Source: Sunxiuqinia sp965230765 (GTDB lineage: Bacteria > Bacteroidota > Bacteroidia > Bacteroidales > Prolixibacteraceae). Taken from it: 64,000 nt of DNA. Where the stretch lies: NCBI GenBank assembly GCA_965230765.1, contig CBDDLR010000001.1, positions 620,001-684,000 of the forward strand, written 5' to 3'. Positions 27,536 through 36,882 of this stretch are shown here, in pieces (the first letter of the stretch is position 1; each line of letters begins with the position of its first letter). A program made the position numbers and the translations under genes. The notes beneath the pieces were generated by a model. That model was not told where the DNA came from. It ran no database searches and worked only from the letters and a program-made list of their open reading frames with translations.

Positions 27536-28876
27536 TTATTCAATACTTTCCAAAATTCCTCTAACGGTTGCGTTTAAATCAAATTCACCTCGTTTTGAAT
27601 ACCCGGTTCGCACAATTACCAATTCTTTGGATGGAATGATGACAATAAACTGCCCATCATGCCCCCTGCATAAATAAGTGTCTTCAGGCGCATCGGGTAA
27701 ATCTGATGAATGATTTAACCAAAAGAATGCACCATATTGACCATTGGAACCATTTGCTACGGTGGTAGTATAGTCAACCCACCCTTTGGGTAGAATTTGT
27801 TCGCCTTCCCAAACACCATTATTCAGGTACAGCATCCCAAACCGTGCAAAATCACGCATGGTGGCATACAGGTACGATGAACCAACAAATGTTCCGGAAG
27901 CATCCATTTCAAAGATGGCGCTGTGCATACCTATTTTGTTAAATAATTCCTTGTCAGGATAGTTGTAATAATCATTTTCAGTTGGGAAAGCATCCTTCAA
28001 TATTTTGCTTACCAAATTGGTTGTTCCGGACGAATACACAAAAACGGAATCCGGCGGATATTTTGCTTCTTGCTTTGCCGTGTATTTAGCCATATCACCA
28101 ACCTTGTGCAACATGATGGTTACATCTGAAAGGTTTCCATACATCTCATTCCACTTTAGCCCACTGTTCATTCTTAACAAATTACTTAAAGTAATTTTGC
28201 TGCGTTCGTCATTTGTCCACTCATCCAACATAAGCGGTTCATGAATATTGATCAGACTATCTTTTTCCATCAACCCGGCAATTGCATTGGTGATGCTTTT
28301 GGCCATCGACCAGCTTAAAAAGCGGTTCTCTTTATTAAAATCATCACGATAAACTTCAGCTACTGGCTGCCCTTTGTAAACAACCATCAGTGCAAATGTG
28401 CCTTTGTACGGAATAGTGTCAGCCATTGCCTGCAGTACTGCTTGTTCTAATTTTTGCAAGTCAATCCCTTCTGGAACTGTGTCTTTAATCAAATCCCCCA
28501 TTGGCCATGGGATCGTATCCTGATTTTCAGTAATTACTTCTGATTTTGGATAATTGCGGTTTAGAATTTCTTCTTTTGAAAAATCTTTAACCAGCGTGCA
28601 ACCATAACCATCGATATAAATGGCTGTTGACTTTCCCCATAAAAAGCGGCTTGTCACTTCTTTTTTCTCAAAATCAACCGTATTGTTGGTGTACTTGATT
28701 ACTGAAAAATTGAGGTCTTCATTTTCAAGTGATTCCTGGGTACGGCCTGCAACAAAAACCCCCGATGCCATGTTTTTAGCTGCATAACCCGTTACAACAG
28801 GAAGGATTCGATGAACGTAATTTATTCCCGCAGCAAGTAAAATGGCTATTACTGCAACAATGATCTTTTTTTTCAT
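27536..28876 (-). CDS. Serine hydrolase of the class C beta-lactamase family
   Basis: A 446-residue protein with an N-terminal membrane anchor (about 4-20). The penicillin-binding-like active site is complete: Ser190 and Lys193 in SMAKS, the YSSG motif at 281-284, and a late HDGQ replacing the KTG box. Relatives are esterases, D-aminopeptidases or PBP-like enzymes; antibiotic hydrolysis is not implied. The ATG at 28876 is chosen over an upstream TTG. It follows the phosphoribosyltransferase gene by 27 nt. Confidence 0.85.
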   Translation of the reverse strand: MKKKIIVAVIAILLAAGINYVHRILPVVTGYAAKNMASGVFVAGRTQESLENEDLNFSVIKYTNNTVDFEKKEVTSRFLWGKSTAIYIDGYGCTLVKDFSKEEILNRNYPKSEVITENQDTIPWPMGDLIKDTVPEGIDLQKLEQAVLQAMADTIPYKGTFALMVVYKGQPVAEVYRDDFNKENRFLSWSMAKSITNAIAGLMEKDSLINIHEPLMLDEWTNDERSKITLSNLLRMNSGLKWNEMYGNLSDVTIMLHKVGDMAKYTAKQEAKYPPDSVFVYSSGTTNLVSKILKDAFPTENDYYNYPDKELFNKIGMHSAIFEMDASGTFVGSSYLYATMRDFARFGMLYLNNGVWEGEQILPKGWVDYTTTVANGSNGQYGAFFWLNHSSDLPDAPEDTYLCRGHDGQFIVIIPSKELVIVRTGYSKRGEFDLNATVRGILESIE

Positions 28877-28903
28877 CTTCAACTATTTTTGGTTTTTTAT
28901 GCT

Positions 28904-29305
28904 TTATTTCCAAGGCCATTTCACACAATCCTGAATCTCCGGGAACAGCACATAATCAGCCTTCCCTTTCATGGCCATTGTTTGAATATCCGGCAGGTTT
29001 AATGCTTTTTTTGCCTGGCTCATCGTTTTGCCAGATACAGAAACATCATCAACCAACAGGACTCTTTTATCTTTCAACACAAAAGAATCGGGCAAACCAT
29101 CAACTAAAATTGGGCTTTCATGCTGTGGTTTATTTGTTTCATCCCGATAGTTCATTGTTATGATGTGCAATTCACACTGCAACTCATAGGCCACCAAACT
29201 GGCAGGCACGATTCCTCCCGTTCCAATTCCAATAACCAAATCAAAAGCTGGCAAATTAATTTCCCGAAGCCTTTTGCTAATTTCCGTAAAAGAAAGTGGT
29301 ACCAT
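28904..29305 (-). CDS. Phosphoribosyltransferase family protein
   Basis: A 133-residue type I phosphoribosyltransferase-fold protein. The PRPP loop VLLVDDVSVSGKT is at 82-94, and IGIGTGGIVPASLVA (25-39) matches the family's N-terminal loop. It is shorter than Hpt or Apt and closest in look to xanthine/guanine PRTase-like proteins; the base is unknown. The ATG at 29305, 1 nt beyond the kinase stop, is the likely start. Co-transcription with the NtrY-like kinase and rlmH is likely. Confidence 0.8.
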   Translation of the reverse strand: MVPLSFTEISKRLREINLPAFDLVIGIGTGGIVPASLVAYELQCELHIITMNYRDETNKPQHESPILVDGLPDSFVLKDKRVLLVDDVSVSGKTMSQAKKALNLPDIQTMAMKGKADYVLFPEIQDCVKWPWK

Positions 29306-29306
29306 A

Positions 29307-32300
29307 TTATTTTTCTTTATGAAGTGGCAGCTCAACAAAGAATGTAGAACCTTTATTGATTTCTGTTTCGAACCAAATCTGCCCTTTTGAATTTTCGATA
29401 ATCTTTTTCACAATGGCCAAACCTAAGCCCATTCCACCACTTTTGGTTGTGAAATTAGGCTGGAACATCTGCGTTCGGATTTCTACAGGAATTCCGCTTC
29501 CGTTGTCGGTAACCGAAATAACGGCCTTTTTTGTTTTCTTTTTCAAACTAACCGTTATTTCACCCTTTTTGCCGGGAGGAATAGATTGAATGGCATTTTT
29601 AATCAGGTTGATAACCACCCTTGAAATTTGCTCGCGATCTGCAAAAATCAGTACTTCATCGTTCTCGTCCAAATCCAGTGAAAAGTGAACATGTACATTC
29701 TTTTCAAAAAGTCCAGTAACTTTTCTTATTTTCTCATGCAAATTGAAAACTTCATTATTGGCACGTGGTATTTTTGCAAAGTTTGAAAACTCGGTTGCAA
29801 TTTCTGAAAGGGCATCAATCTGCTCAATCAAAGTTTTGGTCACGCGGTCAAAATATTCATCATACAATTCGCTTTTTTCTTCTTTGGCCCGCTGCAAATA
29901 CTGAATATTTAACTTCATGGGGGTCAGCGGGTTTTTAATCTCGTGGGCAACCTGTTTTGCCATCTCCCGCCAGGCCAGCTCCCGTTCTGACCGTGCCAAA
30001 AGTTCCGCACTTTCGGCAAGCTCTTCAACTTTCCGGTTATATTCTTTCACCAGCGAACCAATTTCATCATCCCTGTGGTAATGTATCTGTTCGTTTTTTT
30101 CTGTTAACTGAATGCCCTTCAATCTTTCCCTGATTATACTTAACGGACGGGTAATTTGATTGGCAAGGAAAACGGCAACAATTACCCCGGCAAGGAACAA
30201 CAAAACGTACAAGTTAATGTATGCCACAATAAAGGTTGAAATCTCCTGCTTTAGCTTATCACCCCTGGTAAAATGCGGAAGGTTCAGAAAACCCAAATAG
30301 TCACCATTTTTATTGATGATTGGTTCATAAATAGACAAATAGCGTAGCCGTCCAATGTGTTCTGGCTGAAAATAGTTGACCTGATAGTTTTCAACCAACT
30401 CGTAATAGGCATCAGAATTAATACGGTCTGAAATAATCCCTTTTCGGAAAATTTCAGGTCTGGAGGAGGCAATCAACTGACCATCAACATCGTAAATATT
30501 GATATCGGTTCGGAAGATATTCGATAATTTATGTAACTCTCTCCACAACCAAACGACTTTTTCTTCTGTAATCTCCGATTCTTCTTTCAAGCGGTTATCG
30601 ATTTCTTCAGCAATCGACTTCATCTTTTCATTTAGATCGTACTGGTGTTTATGCTCATATTCCTGAATATTATAAAAAATTGTTCCGACCGCAACAATCA
30701 ACAATGCCCCAAGAACAACGGCAATAATTGCAGCTTGAATTTTAAACCGAAGGTCGTAAACAATTGCATGACGTCGATAGGAAGGATTTCCCAGGAAAAT
30801 CATCAGCAGGACAATGAGAAAATAAAACACAAACAAATAAGGGAATGAAATCAGGTAATCGATAAAACCAAAAGAACGGGCGCTTACGATGATAAAATTA
30901 TCGTTAGCCATGCGATAGATTAAATGATCATGCCCATCCCATTTCACAAGCGAATACTCCGCACTATCCGAAGGGATATTGTATGAATCGATGTAGTAAT
31001 TGTACTGATAATCCCCACTTACATGAACGAGCCCACGGTCAAAATACTTGGCATACGAGAAATGCTTGTACCTGTCAGGGCCAATCATTGAATTGTCTAG
31101 CAACAATTCCGGGAAGCCAACACCTTCAGGAAGCAAACTGCTGTTAAATTCAAGAAAAACGGAAATACCTACCGAATCCGACTCCAATGGATAAAACAGT
31201 TCCCCGAAATACGAAATCCGGCCATTCATGTTATCCAGGTAATAAAAATCGGTTCCTGGAATACTTGATCCAAACTCATCAACCATCTCCTCAAAAAACG
31301 GGAAACAGGGCACCATCTGATTATCGGGTTCTATGAGCAAACTATCGATACCCGAACAAGCTGTGATTTGTATATCGTATTTCTGAAAATACCCCCGGAA
31401 ATATTTTCGCCTTAGATATTGATCCAAATCATTATATGGCGGATAGAGCAAGCCAGGAATCATTGAATCAATACTCATTTCTTCCTGCATCTCCTTGAAA
31501 AAAACCTCCGCCGCAGGGTCATGTTCCGAACTAAGCGTGGTAGCTTTCAATTCCTGCAACTCTATCGTTCGCAATTCATTATTGTGCTGAATAATGATTA
31601 ATGAGAAAAAAGCATACAACGAAATGAAAAATATCAGATAGGAGAATGAGTAACGTTTTAACTGGGTTTTCTGAAGTGCAACAATGGATAAGCTTGTCAG
31701 TAGAAACAGGCAAATTACATAACCATAGGTGCTTCTGGTAATGAAAGCGAGAATACCAAATACAATCACTGCCAGTATGTGAATCCGAATAAATTTCCGG
31801 CCTGCTTTTTTAAGGTTTGACAATTCAATGACCTTCAAATTCACCAAAAAGGCCGAAAGAAAAAGTAAGGCAATAATGAACAATGCAATAACACTATTTA
31901 CATCAATATCATCAATTTGATTTAGCTGTACGGAAATATTGCTGTTAACAATTAAATTGTGGGCCAGGTAATTTACCAAAAGGAAAAAAGCTGCAACAAA
32001 CAGCAGGTATAACACATTTTCGATACTGAATCCCTTCGAAGTTAACTTCAGTTCTTTCAGAAAATTAACGCACCAGAAGAAAATCAGCATTGCCAAAATC
32101 AAAAAGTCACCAAGCGATGGCAACCAAAATGAGTAAGCATATATTGAAGGACTAAATAATTGAAATACATACAACGAAGACGGAAGCTTGAAGAATAAAT
32201 GCAGCCAATAAAAACCCAAAAGAACCAATCCTAAAACAAGCATCCTTAACAGGAAATGTTTTTCACGATATTCTTTTACCATTCTTCTTGAAAAAAACAG

Positions 32301-32972
32301 AAGAGCGATAAAAGCCAGTGTAAACAAAACCACTGGAAAATAAAGCTGCGAATAATTGCATTTGATTTTCCCCCCTGAAATAACGGAAAACACTTGCTCT
32401 CCATCAAGATTAGTAACCGGTATCGAATTTTCAGATTCCCTTTTTTGAAAGAAAAAACTATCCGGCAAATCAAAAGGCTCTGCAAAACCATCCTTGATAT
32501 ACTGATTCTCTACCGTATAATTATTTCTAAGATGAATAAGGCCAACAATGGTAAACTCACCAATATCCCTTTTTAATGAATAATAACTTCCATTCGGCAA
32601 TTCTACCAAACCGGCTCTTCTTAAGTGCCTGGGGTAAGGATGCCGAAAGGAAAAGTGATTGCTTGACCAATAAATAATTTCGCGATCATCAAGAACTAAA
32701 AAGCCCAGTCCTTCATCGCTATACAAAGCTGATAATGCTGAAAATTCAGATTGAAAATTTCCTGAAAAATCATCTTGGTTAACCTGATCTTCAAGTTTGT
32801 CAAGTTCCTGAATTAACAATGCTTCTTGCTCATGAAAAGTTTCCTGGAATTTCTGAATCAGTTTTGCATCGGGGTGCTTGTTAAGTAATTGCCCTTCGAA
32901 AACAAAAGCTACGGAGAACAATACAACCGAAGCAATTAAAAAATAATATTTGTGAAGTTTGCGTATACCCAT
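29307..32972 (-). CDS. Large NtrY-like membrane sensor histidine kinase
   Basis: A 1221-residue protein, long for a kinase. An N-terminal anchor and extracytoplasmic segment (about 10-215) are followed by a block of about eight or nine membrane helices (about 215-470), a second extracytoplasmic domain (about 470-715), more helices, a third sensor segment (about 770-890), a HAMP-like linker (after about 915), HisKA with His1010 (HEIKNPLTPM) and HATPase (LIKNAIQ near 1122, TDNGSGI, GGMGLGLAIV). HEIKNPLTPM is typical of NtrY kinases. No response regulator is adjacent; the partner is elsewhere. It sits 2 nt after rlmH and 1 nt before the phosphoribosyltransferase gene. Confidence 0.88.
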   Translation of the reverse strand: MGIRKLHKYYFLIASVVLFSVAFVFEGQLLNKHPDAKLIQKFQETFHEQEALLIQELDKLEDQVNQDDFSGNFQSEFSALSALYSDEGLGFLVLDDREIIYWSSNHFSFRHPYPRHLRRAGLVELPNGSYYSLKRDIGEFTIVGLIHLRNNYTVENQYIKDGFAEPFDLPDSFFFQKRESENSIPVTNLDGEQVFSVISGGKIKCNYSQLYFPVVLFTLAFIALLFFSRRMVKEYREKHFLLRMLVLGLVLLGFYWLHLFFKLPSSLYVFQLFSPSIYAYSFWLPSLGDFLILAMLIFFWCVNFLKELKLTSKGFSIENVLYLLFVAAFFLLVNYLAHNLIVNSNISVQLNQIDDIDVNSVIALFIIALLFLSAFLVNLKVIELSNLKKAGRKFIRIHILAVIVFGILAFITRSTYGYVICLFLLTSLSIVALQKTQLKRYSFSYLIFFISLYAFFSLIIIQHNNELRTIELQELKATTLSSEHDPAAEVFFKEMQEEMSIDSMIPGLLYPPYNDLDQYLRRKYFRGYFQKYDIQITACSGIDSLLIEPDNQMVPCFPFFEEMVDEFGSSIPGTDFYYLDNMNGRISYFGELFYPLESDSVGISVFLEFNSSLLPEGVGFPELLLDNSMIGPDRYKHFSYAKYFDRGLVHVSGDYQYNYYIDSYNIPSDSAEYSLVKWDGHDHLIYRMANDNFIIVSARSFGFIDYLISFPYLFVFYFLIVLLMIFLGNPSYRRHAIVYDLRFKIQAAIIAVVLGALLIVAVGTIFYNIQEYEHKHQYDLNEKMKSIAEEIDNRLKEESEITEEKVVWLWRELHKLSNIFRTDINIYDVDGQLIASSRPEIFRKGIISDRINSDAYYELVENYQVNYFQPEHIGRLRYLSIYEPIINKNGDYLGFLNLPHFTRGDKLKQEISTFIVAYINLYVLLFLAGVIVAVFLANQITRPLSIIRERLKGIQLTEKNEQIHYHRDDEIGSLVKEYNRKVEELAESAELLARSERELAWREMAKQVAHEIKNPLTPMKLNIQYLQRAKEEKSELYDEYFDRVTKTLIEQIDALSEIATEFSNFAKIPRANNEVFNLHEKIRKVTGLFEKNVHVHFSLDLDENDEVLIFADREQISRVVINLIKNAIQSIPPGKKGEITVSLKKKTKKAVISVTDNGSGIPVEIRTQMFQPNFTTKSGGMGLGLAIVKKIIENSKGQIWFETEINKGSTFFVELPLHKEK

Positions 32973-32974
32973 AA

Positions 32975-33448
32975 TTATTCATGATGATAGGGCTCACCTT
33001 TCAGGATAGTGAGTGCCCTGTATAATTGTTCAACAAAGATTAAACGAACCATTTGGTGAGAGAACGTCATTTTTGATAAACTCAGTTTTCCTGTTGCCTT
33101 GGCATAAACATCTGAAGAAAAACCGTAAGGGCCACCAATTACAAAAACCAACCCTTTTGGTCCGCTGGTCATTTTCTTCTCCAAAAACCGTGCAAATTCC
33201 ACCGATCGGTATTCTTTCCCCTTTTCATCAAGCAAAAACAACTCTTCGCCTGGTTTTAGCTGCGATAAAATCAATTCGCCCTCTTTTTGTTTTTGTTGTT
33301 CCTCTGAAAGCTTTCGGGTATTCTTTAAATCAGGAATCACCTGAAAATCAAATGGTATATAATGAGAAATCCGCTTGAAAAAGATTTCAGTGCCTTTCTT
33401 CAAATAATCGAGATCGGTCTTTCCGATCACCATTAATTTTATTTTCAT
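32975..33448 (-). CDS. rlmH: 23S rRNA pseudouridine-1915 N3-methyltransferase
   Basis: Methylates pseudouridine 1915 of 23S rRNA in assembled ribosomes. The 157-residue SPOUT protein has the knotted SAM site VFVIGGPYGFS (about 102-111), then LSLSKMTFSHQMVR and the C-terminal GEPYHHE. Starting at the ATG at 33448 gives the family's normal length; a longer frame to 33544 adds unrelated residues. First gene of a tight minus-strand run with the NtrY-like kinase. Confidence 0.95.
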   Translation of the reverse strand: MKIKLMVIGKTDLDYLKKGTEIFFKRISHYIPFDFQVIPDLKNTRKLSEEQQKQKEGELILSQLKPGEELFLLDEKGKEYRSVEFARFLEKKMTSGPKGLVFVIGGPYGFSSDVYAKATGKLSLSKMTFSHQMVRLIFVEQLYRALTILKGEPYHHE

Positions 33449-33654
33449 AAATAAACTATCTGTGTTTGTTAAAATTCGACAAAATATCTGTGTTTTCCAA
33501 TCTTCACATCGAGTATCGTGGTATGCGCAAGTTTTTACCAGCAAGAAAACCTATCTTCAGATTTCTTTTTAACTTTACAAAAGTATGTTTCAGTTGTTCA
33601 TGAATGCCATTAGTGGCACAATTTATGCAAACTGTTATTGAAAAAATAGGAAAT

Positions 33655-34053
33655 ATGACTTTAAGAAACTATAAATCAGCGCTTTTTGTTGTCGCATTTA
33701 TTTTGTACAGCATGATCTCTTTTGCTCAAATTCCTGATGATATTATCGTGAGTTTGAAAACCGGAAATGCCTCTTCACTTTCTAAGTTTTTCAATAAAAA
33801 CATAGAGCTGGTAGTGATAGAAAAAGATGATGTTTACAGCAAGGCGCAGGCACAACAAATTGTGTCTAACTTCTTTAAAACCCATGAAGCAAAACGATTC
33901 GATATTATTCATGAAGGTGGGAAAGAAGGGTCACGTTATGGAATTGGCAAACTAACTACCGAAGAAGGTAAGTTCAGGGTTTATTTTTTACTGAAAAACA
34001 ATGGTGGAAAGCTTTATATCCATCAATTAAGGATTGAAGAAGAAAAACAATAA
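33655..34053 (+). CDS. DUF4783 family exported protein
   Basis: A 132-residue protein with a signal peptide (1-24, ending MISFA) and a mature NTF2-like-looking domain matching Bacteroidota DUF4783: IVSLKTGNASSLSKFF, QIVSNFFKTH and the late LYIHQLRIEEE. The ATG at 33655 is preferred over one at 33604 because it places the signal peptide at the N-terminus and has a purine-rich AATAGGA just upstream. The yihY-type gene begins at the very next base after its stop. Confidence 0.82.
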   Translation: MTLRNYKSALFVVAFILYSMISFAQIPDDIIVSLKTGNASSLSKFFNKNIELVVIEKDDVYSKAQAQQIVSNFFKTHEAKRFDIIHEGGKEGSRYGIGKLTTEEGKFRVYFLLKNNGGKLYIHQLRIEEEKQ

Positions 34054-34983
34054 ATGCCTTGGTATCAATCCCATAAAACCAAACGTTTTTTTTTGGGCAT
34101 ATTAATCCGGGCCCGGAGGGTAAGCTTGCCCGGATTTGATGGAATTCCACTTTACGATGTGCTTATTTTCTTTTGGAAAAGTATTGTTGAAGGTTCGATT
34201 ACAACCCGTGCTTCAGCCATCGCATTTAGTTTTTTCCTGGCACTTTTTCCCGCACTAATTTTCATGCTTACACTTATTCCATACATAAACATACCAAATT
34301 TTCAGGATGAACTTTTTTTACTTATTCAAAATGTATTGCCAGAAAATGCCTTTGACTTGTTAGATGAAACCATTCAGTATATACTTAATGAGAAAAAAGG
34401 CAACTTGCTTTCATTGGGGTTTTTTATGGCCCTGATCTTTTCTACCAATGGCCTGGCCAGTATGATGAGTGCCTTTGATGCTTCGTTGCATAGTTTTAAA
34501 CGCCGTTCCTGGGTTGGACAACGATTGGTTGCCATTATGTTGCTCCTTATCATTTCTGTATTACTTACTGTTACCATTGCCATGATTGCTGGCGGACAGT
34601 ATGCAATCAATTACCTGGCAGAAAATGAATTACTTCGCGACAACTTTTCTTATTACCTGCTAACCTTCGGTAAATGGATTGTAATTGTTGCCCTTATGTT
34701 TTTCACCTACTCATTCTTTTATTATTTCGCACCTGCTAAAAAAACCAAATGGAGGTTTATCTCTGCAGGAGGCACGCTGGCTACTGGGTTGAGCATTCCT
34801 GCCATAATTGGATTTGGATACTACATTGCCAACTTTAATCAATATAACGAATTGTATGGATCAATTGGAACAATCCTGGTTGTACTGTTTTTGTTTTACC
34901 TGATGTCGTTAATCCTGCTAATTGGTTTTGAATTGAATGCCAGTATTAATGAGGCACATCATCGGGCTACAGAAGACTTGTAG
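34054..34983 (+). CDS. YihY/BrkB family inner-membrane protein
   Basis: A 309-residue polytopic membrane protein with about six helices. Recognisable family segments are TTRASAIAFSFFLALFPALI (about 49-68), FSTNGLASMMSAFD (about 129-142), WVGQRLVA and the late YGSIGTILVVLFLFYL. The family was once called RNase BN in error; its function is unsettled. It shares a transcript with the DUF4783 gene (no gap). Confidence 0.88.
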   Translation: MPWYQSHKTKRFFLGILIRARRVSLPGFDGIPLYDVLIFFWKSIVEGSITTRASAIAFSFFLALFPALIFMLTLIPYINIPNFQDELFLLIQNVLPENAFDLLDETIQYILNEKKGNLLSLGFFMALIFSTNGLASMMSAFDASLHSFKRRSWVGQRLVAIMLLLIISVLLTVTIAMIAGGQYAINYLAENELLRDNFSYYLLTFGKWIVIVALMFFTYSFFYYFAPAKKTKWRFISAGGTLATGLSIPAIIGFGYYIANFNQYNELYGSIGTILVVLFLFYLMSLILLIGFELNASINEAHHRATEDL

Positions 34984-35055
34984 TAAAGTGCTGATAGCAT
35001 GGGGCAAGGGGAAAATACCAAATCCCAGCTTCGATCTTCTGACTTCCAGCTGAAA

Positions 35056-35931
35056 TTACTTCCCCATTTTAAACAGGATTTCTTTTTCTTCTTTGGTGAG
35101 TGAATCGTAACCTGACTTGCTGATTTTTTCAAGAATGCGGTTAATTTCTTCCTGGTTCAGGTTCTTTTTTCGGTTGTATTCCATATCTCCGGCTTTACCA
35201 CCTCCTTTATAGGAAACTTTAATTTTTTGCTTAGGCTTGAAAAATTTGACAATCCCGTCAATCAGCGAATTTATACCTTTGGAAAGGTCTTTCCCTTTTC
35301 GGTACTGCATGACGTAAATAAAGCCCCAAAATGCACCGCCAATATGAGCAAGATTCCCTCCAGCATTTGATGAAGCAATCCCTATCACATAAAGGCCTAC
35401 TGAAATCAGTCCGATGTATTTCATTTTCACCGGGCCAATAAACATCAGGTTTATGGCGTGATTAGGTGCATACACAGCAACAGCTACAACAATGGCAATA
35501 ACCGATGCCGATGCCCCTAGTAACTGTGAGAAAGTCAATACTTCAGTAAAAGCAGGAAATAAATTGTAGCCAATCAGGAAAAACAATCCTCCAACTATTC
35601 CTCCAAGCAGGTAAACACCCAACAGTTTTCGTTCATCAAAGTAGAAAAGGAATATTTTGCCAAGCCAGTAGAGCCAGAGCAGGTTGAAAAGAATGTGCAA
35701 AAAACCAAAATGCAGGAACATATAGGTAATGATTGTCCACGGACGGGCAAGTAATTGGTTAAAATCAGCGGGCAACGATAACCAATTCAGCAAGGTGAAT
35801 TCCTGCCCCATTAAAAAGAAAAACACGTTGATAATACGAATAAACAGAAATACCGCCAGGTTCACATAAATCAACCGGGTCAATACCGAACCTTTCCGAA
35901 AAGACTCTTTTATTTCGTCAACAATGCTCAT
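35056..35931 (-). CDS. Rhomboid intramembrane serine protease (second of a pair)
   Basis: A 291-residue membrane protein with six helices. The catalytic Ser141 lies in GASAS and the His196 in AHIGGAFWG; HILFN (79-83) supplies the oxyanion-side His and Asn. A C-terminal cytoplasmic tail (about 230-291) ends in a short helical domain (NQEEINRILEKISKSGYDSL, then TKEEKEILFKMG) found on many Bacteroidota rhomboids. It starts 2 nt after the other rhomboid gene. Confidence 0.9.
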   Translation of the reverse strand: MSIVDEIKESFRKGSVLTRLIYVNLAVFLFIRIINVFFFLMGQEFTLLNWLSLPADFNQLLARPWTIITYMFLHFGFLHILFNLLWLYWLGKIFLFYFDERKLLGVYLLGGIVGGLFFLIGYNLFPAFTEVLTFSQLLGASASVIAIVVAVAVYAPNHAINLMFIGPVKMKYIGLISVGLYVIGIASSNAGGNLAHIGGAFWGFIYVMQYRKGKDLSKGINSLIDGIVKFFKPKQKIKVSYKGGGKAGDMEYNRKKNLNQEEINRILEKISKSGYDSLTKEEKEILFKMGK

Positions 35932-35933
35932 GC

Positions 35934-36674
35934 TTAATAAAAATTACGGCTGTTTTTATTCCAGTATTTAATCATGAAATACCCAAAAAGCATACCTCCC
36001 AGGTGGGCAAAATGGGCAATATTACTGGCTGATTGAGTTAAACCTAAGTACAACTCAATCGCTCCGTAACCAATTACAAAATACTTGGCTTTTATCGGAA
36101 TCGGTGGAAAAATCAGCATCAGCCGGGTGTTTGGGAAAAGCATACCAAAACCAAGCAAAACACCAAAGACAGCACCCGAAGCACCAACCGTTGGTACATT
36201 TAAAAGTGCATTCAGTTTACCCATCTGTGGATCAATATAATTTTTTCCTTGATTGTATATTTCTACCCCTTGATTCATGACAATATCAACTTGCTGAGGA
36301 TCCATATTGGATATTAACGACTTGTACTCAATAAAATTCACAAACGTGTGAAGAACAGCAGCACCAAGTCCAGTAACAAAATAGTATATAAAAAAACGTT
36401 TGGGACCCCAAACACTTTCCAATACCCGCCCAAACATCCAAAGCGCAAACATATTGAAAAGCAAGTGCATAAAACCACCATGCATAAAAATATGTGTAAC
36501 CAGTTGATATGGTTCAAACTTTGGAGAACTAATATAATGAAGCCCTAAAACCCTAGCCAGGTCAATACCACGCATGCTAAGAACATAGGTCGCTAAAAGC
36601 ATGATTGCATTGATGATAATCAGGTTTTTTACCACCGGAGGGATTGCGCCAAAATTGGGTCTAATTTGCTGCAT
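35934..36674 (-). CDS. Rhomboid intramembrane serine protease (first of a pair)
   Basis: A 246-residue rhomboid. HGGFMHLLFNMFALWMFG (about 65-82) is followed by an insertion of about 40 hydrophilic residues (115-158), then catalytic Ser166 in GASGAVFG and His224 in HFAHLGGMLFG. It lacks the C-terminal tail of its neighbour. The two are adjacent with a 2-nt gap, so both proteases are probably made together. Substrates are unknown. Confidence 0.9.
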   Translation of the reverse strand: MQQIRPNFGAIPPVVKNLIIINAIMLLATYVLSMRGIDLARVLGLHYISSPKFEPYQLVTHIFMHGGFMHLLFNMFALWMFGRVLESVWGPKRFFIYYFVTGLGAAVLHTFVNFIEYKSLISNMDPQQVDIVMNQGVEIYNQGKNYIDPQMGKLNALLNVPTVGASGAVFGVLLGFGMLFPNTRLMLIFPPIPIKAKYFVIGYGAIELYLGLTQSASNIAHFAHLGGMLFGYFMIKYWNKNSRNFY

Positions 36675-36882
36675 AACTGAAACTTTATTTTTTGCTTCAA
36701 ATGAAGCTTACATCTTCAATTTAGTCATTCATTGCCATTTATTGGAAACAAGAGCCATTCAATAATTATAAACTACCAATGGCTAAAAATGACTACCAAT
36801 GACAAATAAATGACTTTTTAAGATACAAGAGCCATTCCAAAATTGTTTTCACTACAAAGTAAACAAATATGAAGACAATTTG

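Noticed and set aside
27536..28876. Calling the serine hydrolase an antibiotic-resistance beta-lactamase
   Set aside because: The SxxK and YxS/N motifs are shared by many esterases and peptidases; the KTG box is replaced by HDG and there is no AmpC-like context.
29306..29338. TTG start for the phosphoribosyltransferase inside the kinase gene
   Set aside because: The ATG at 29305 just after the kinase stop gives the expected N-terminus; the extra residues have no family support.
33449..33544. Upstream extension of rlmH by 32 codons
   Set aside because: The added residues do not resemble RlmH, and the ATG at 33448 gives the family's standard length.
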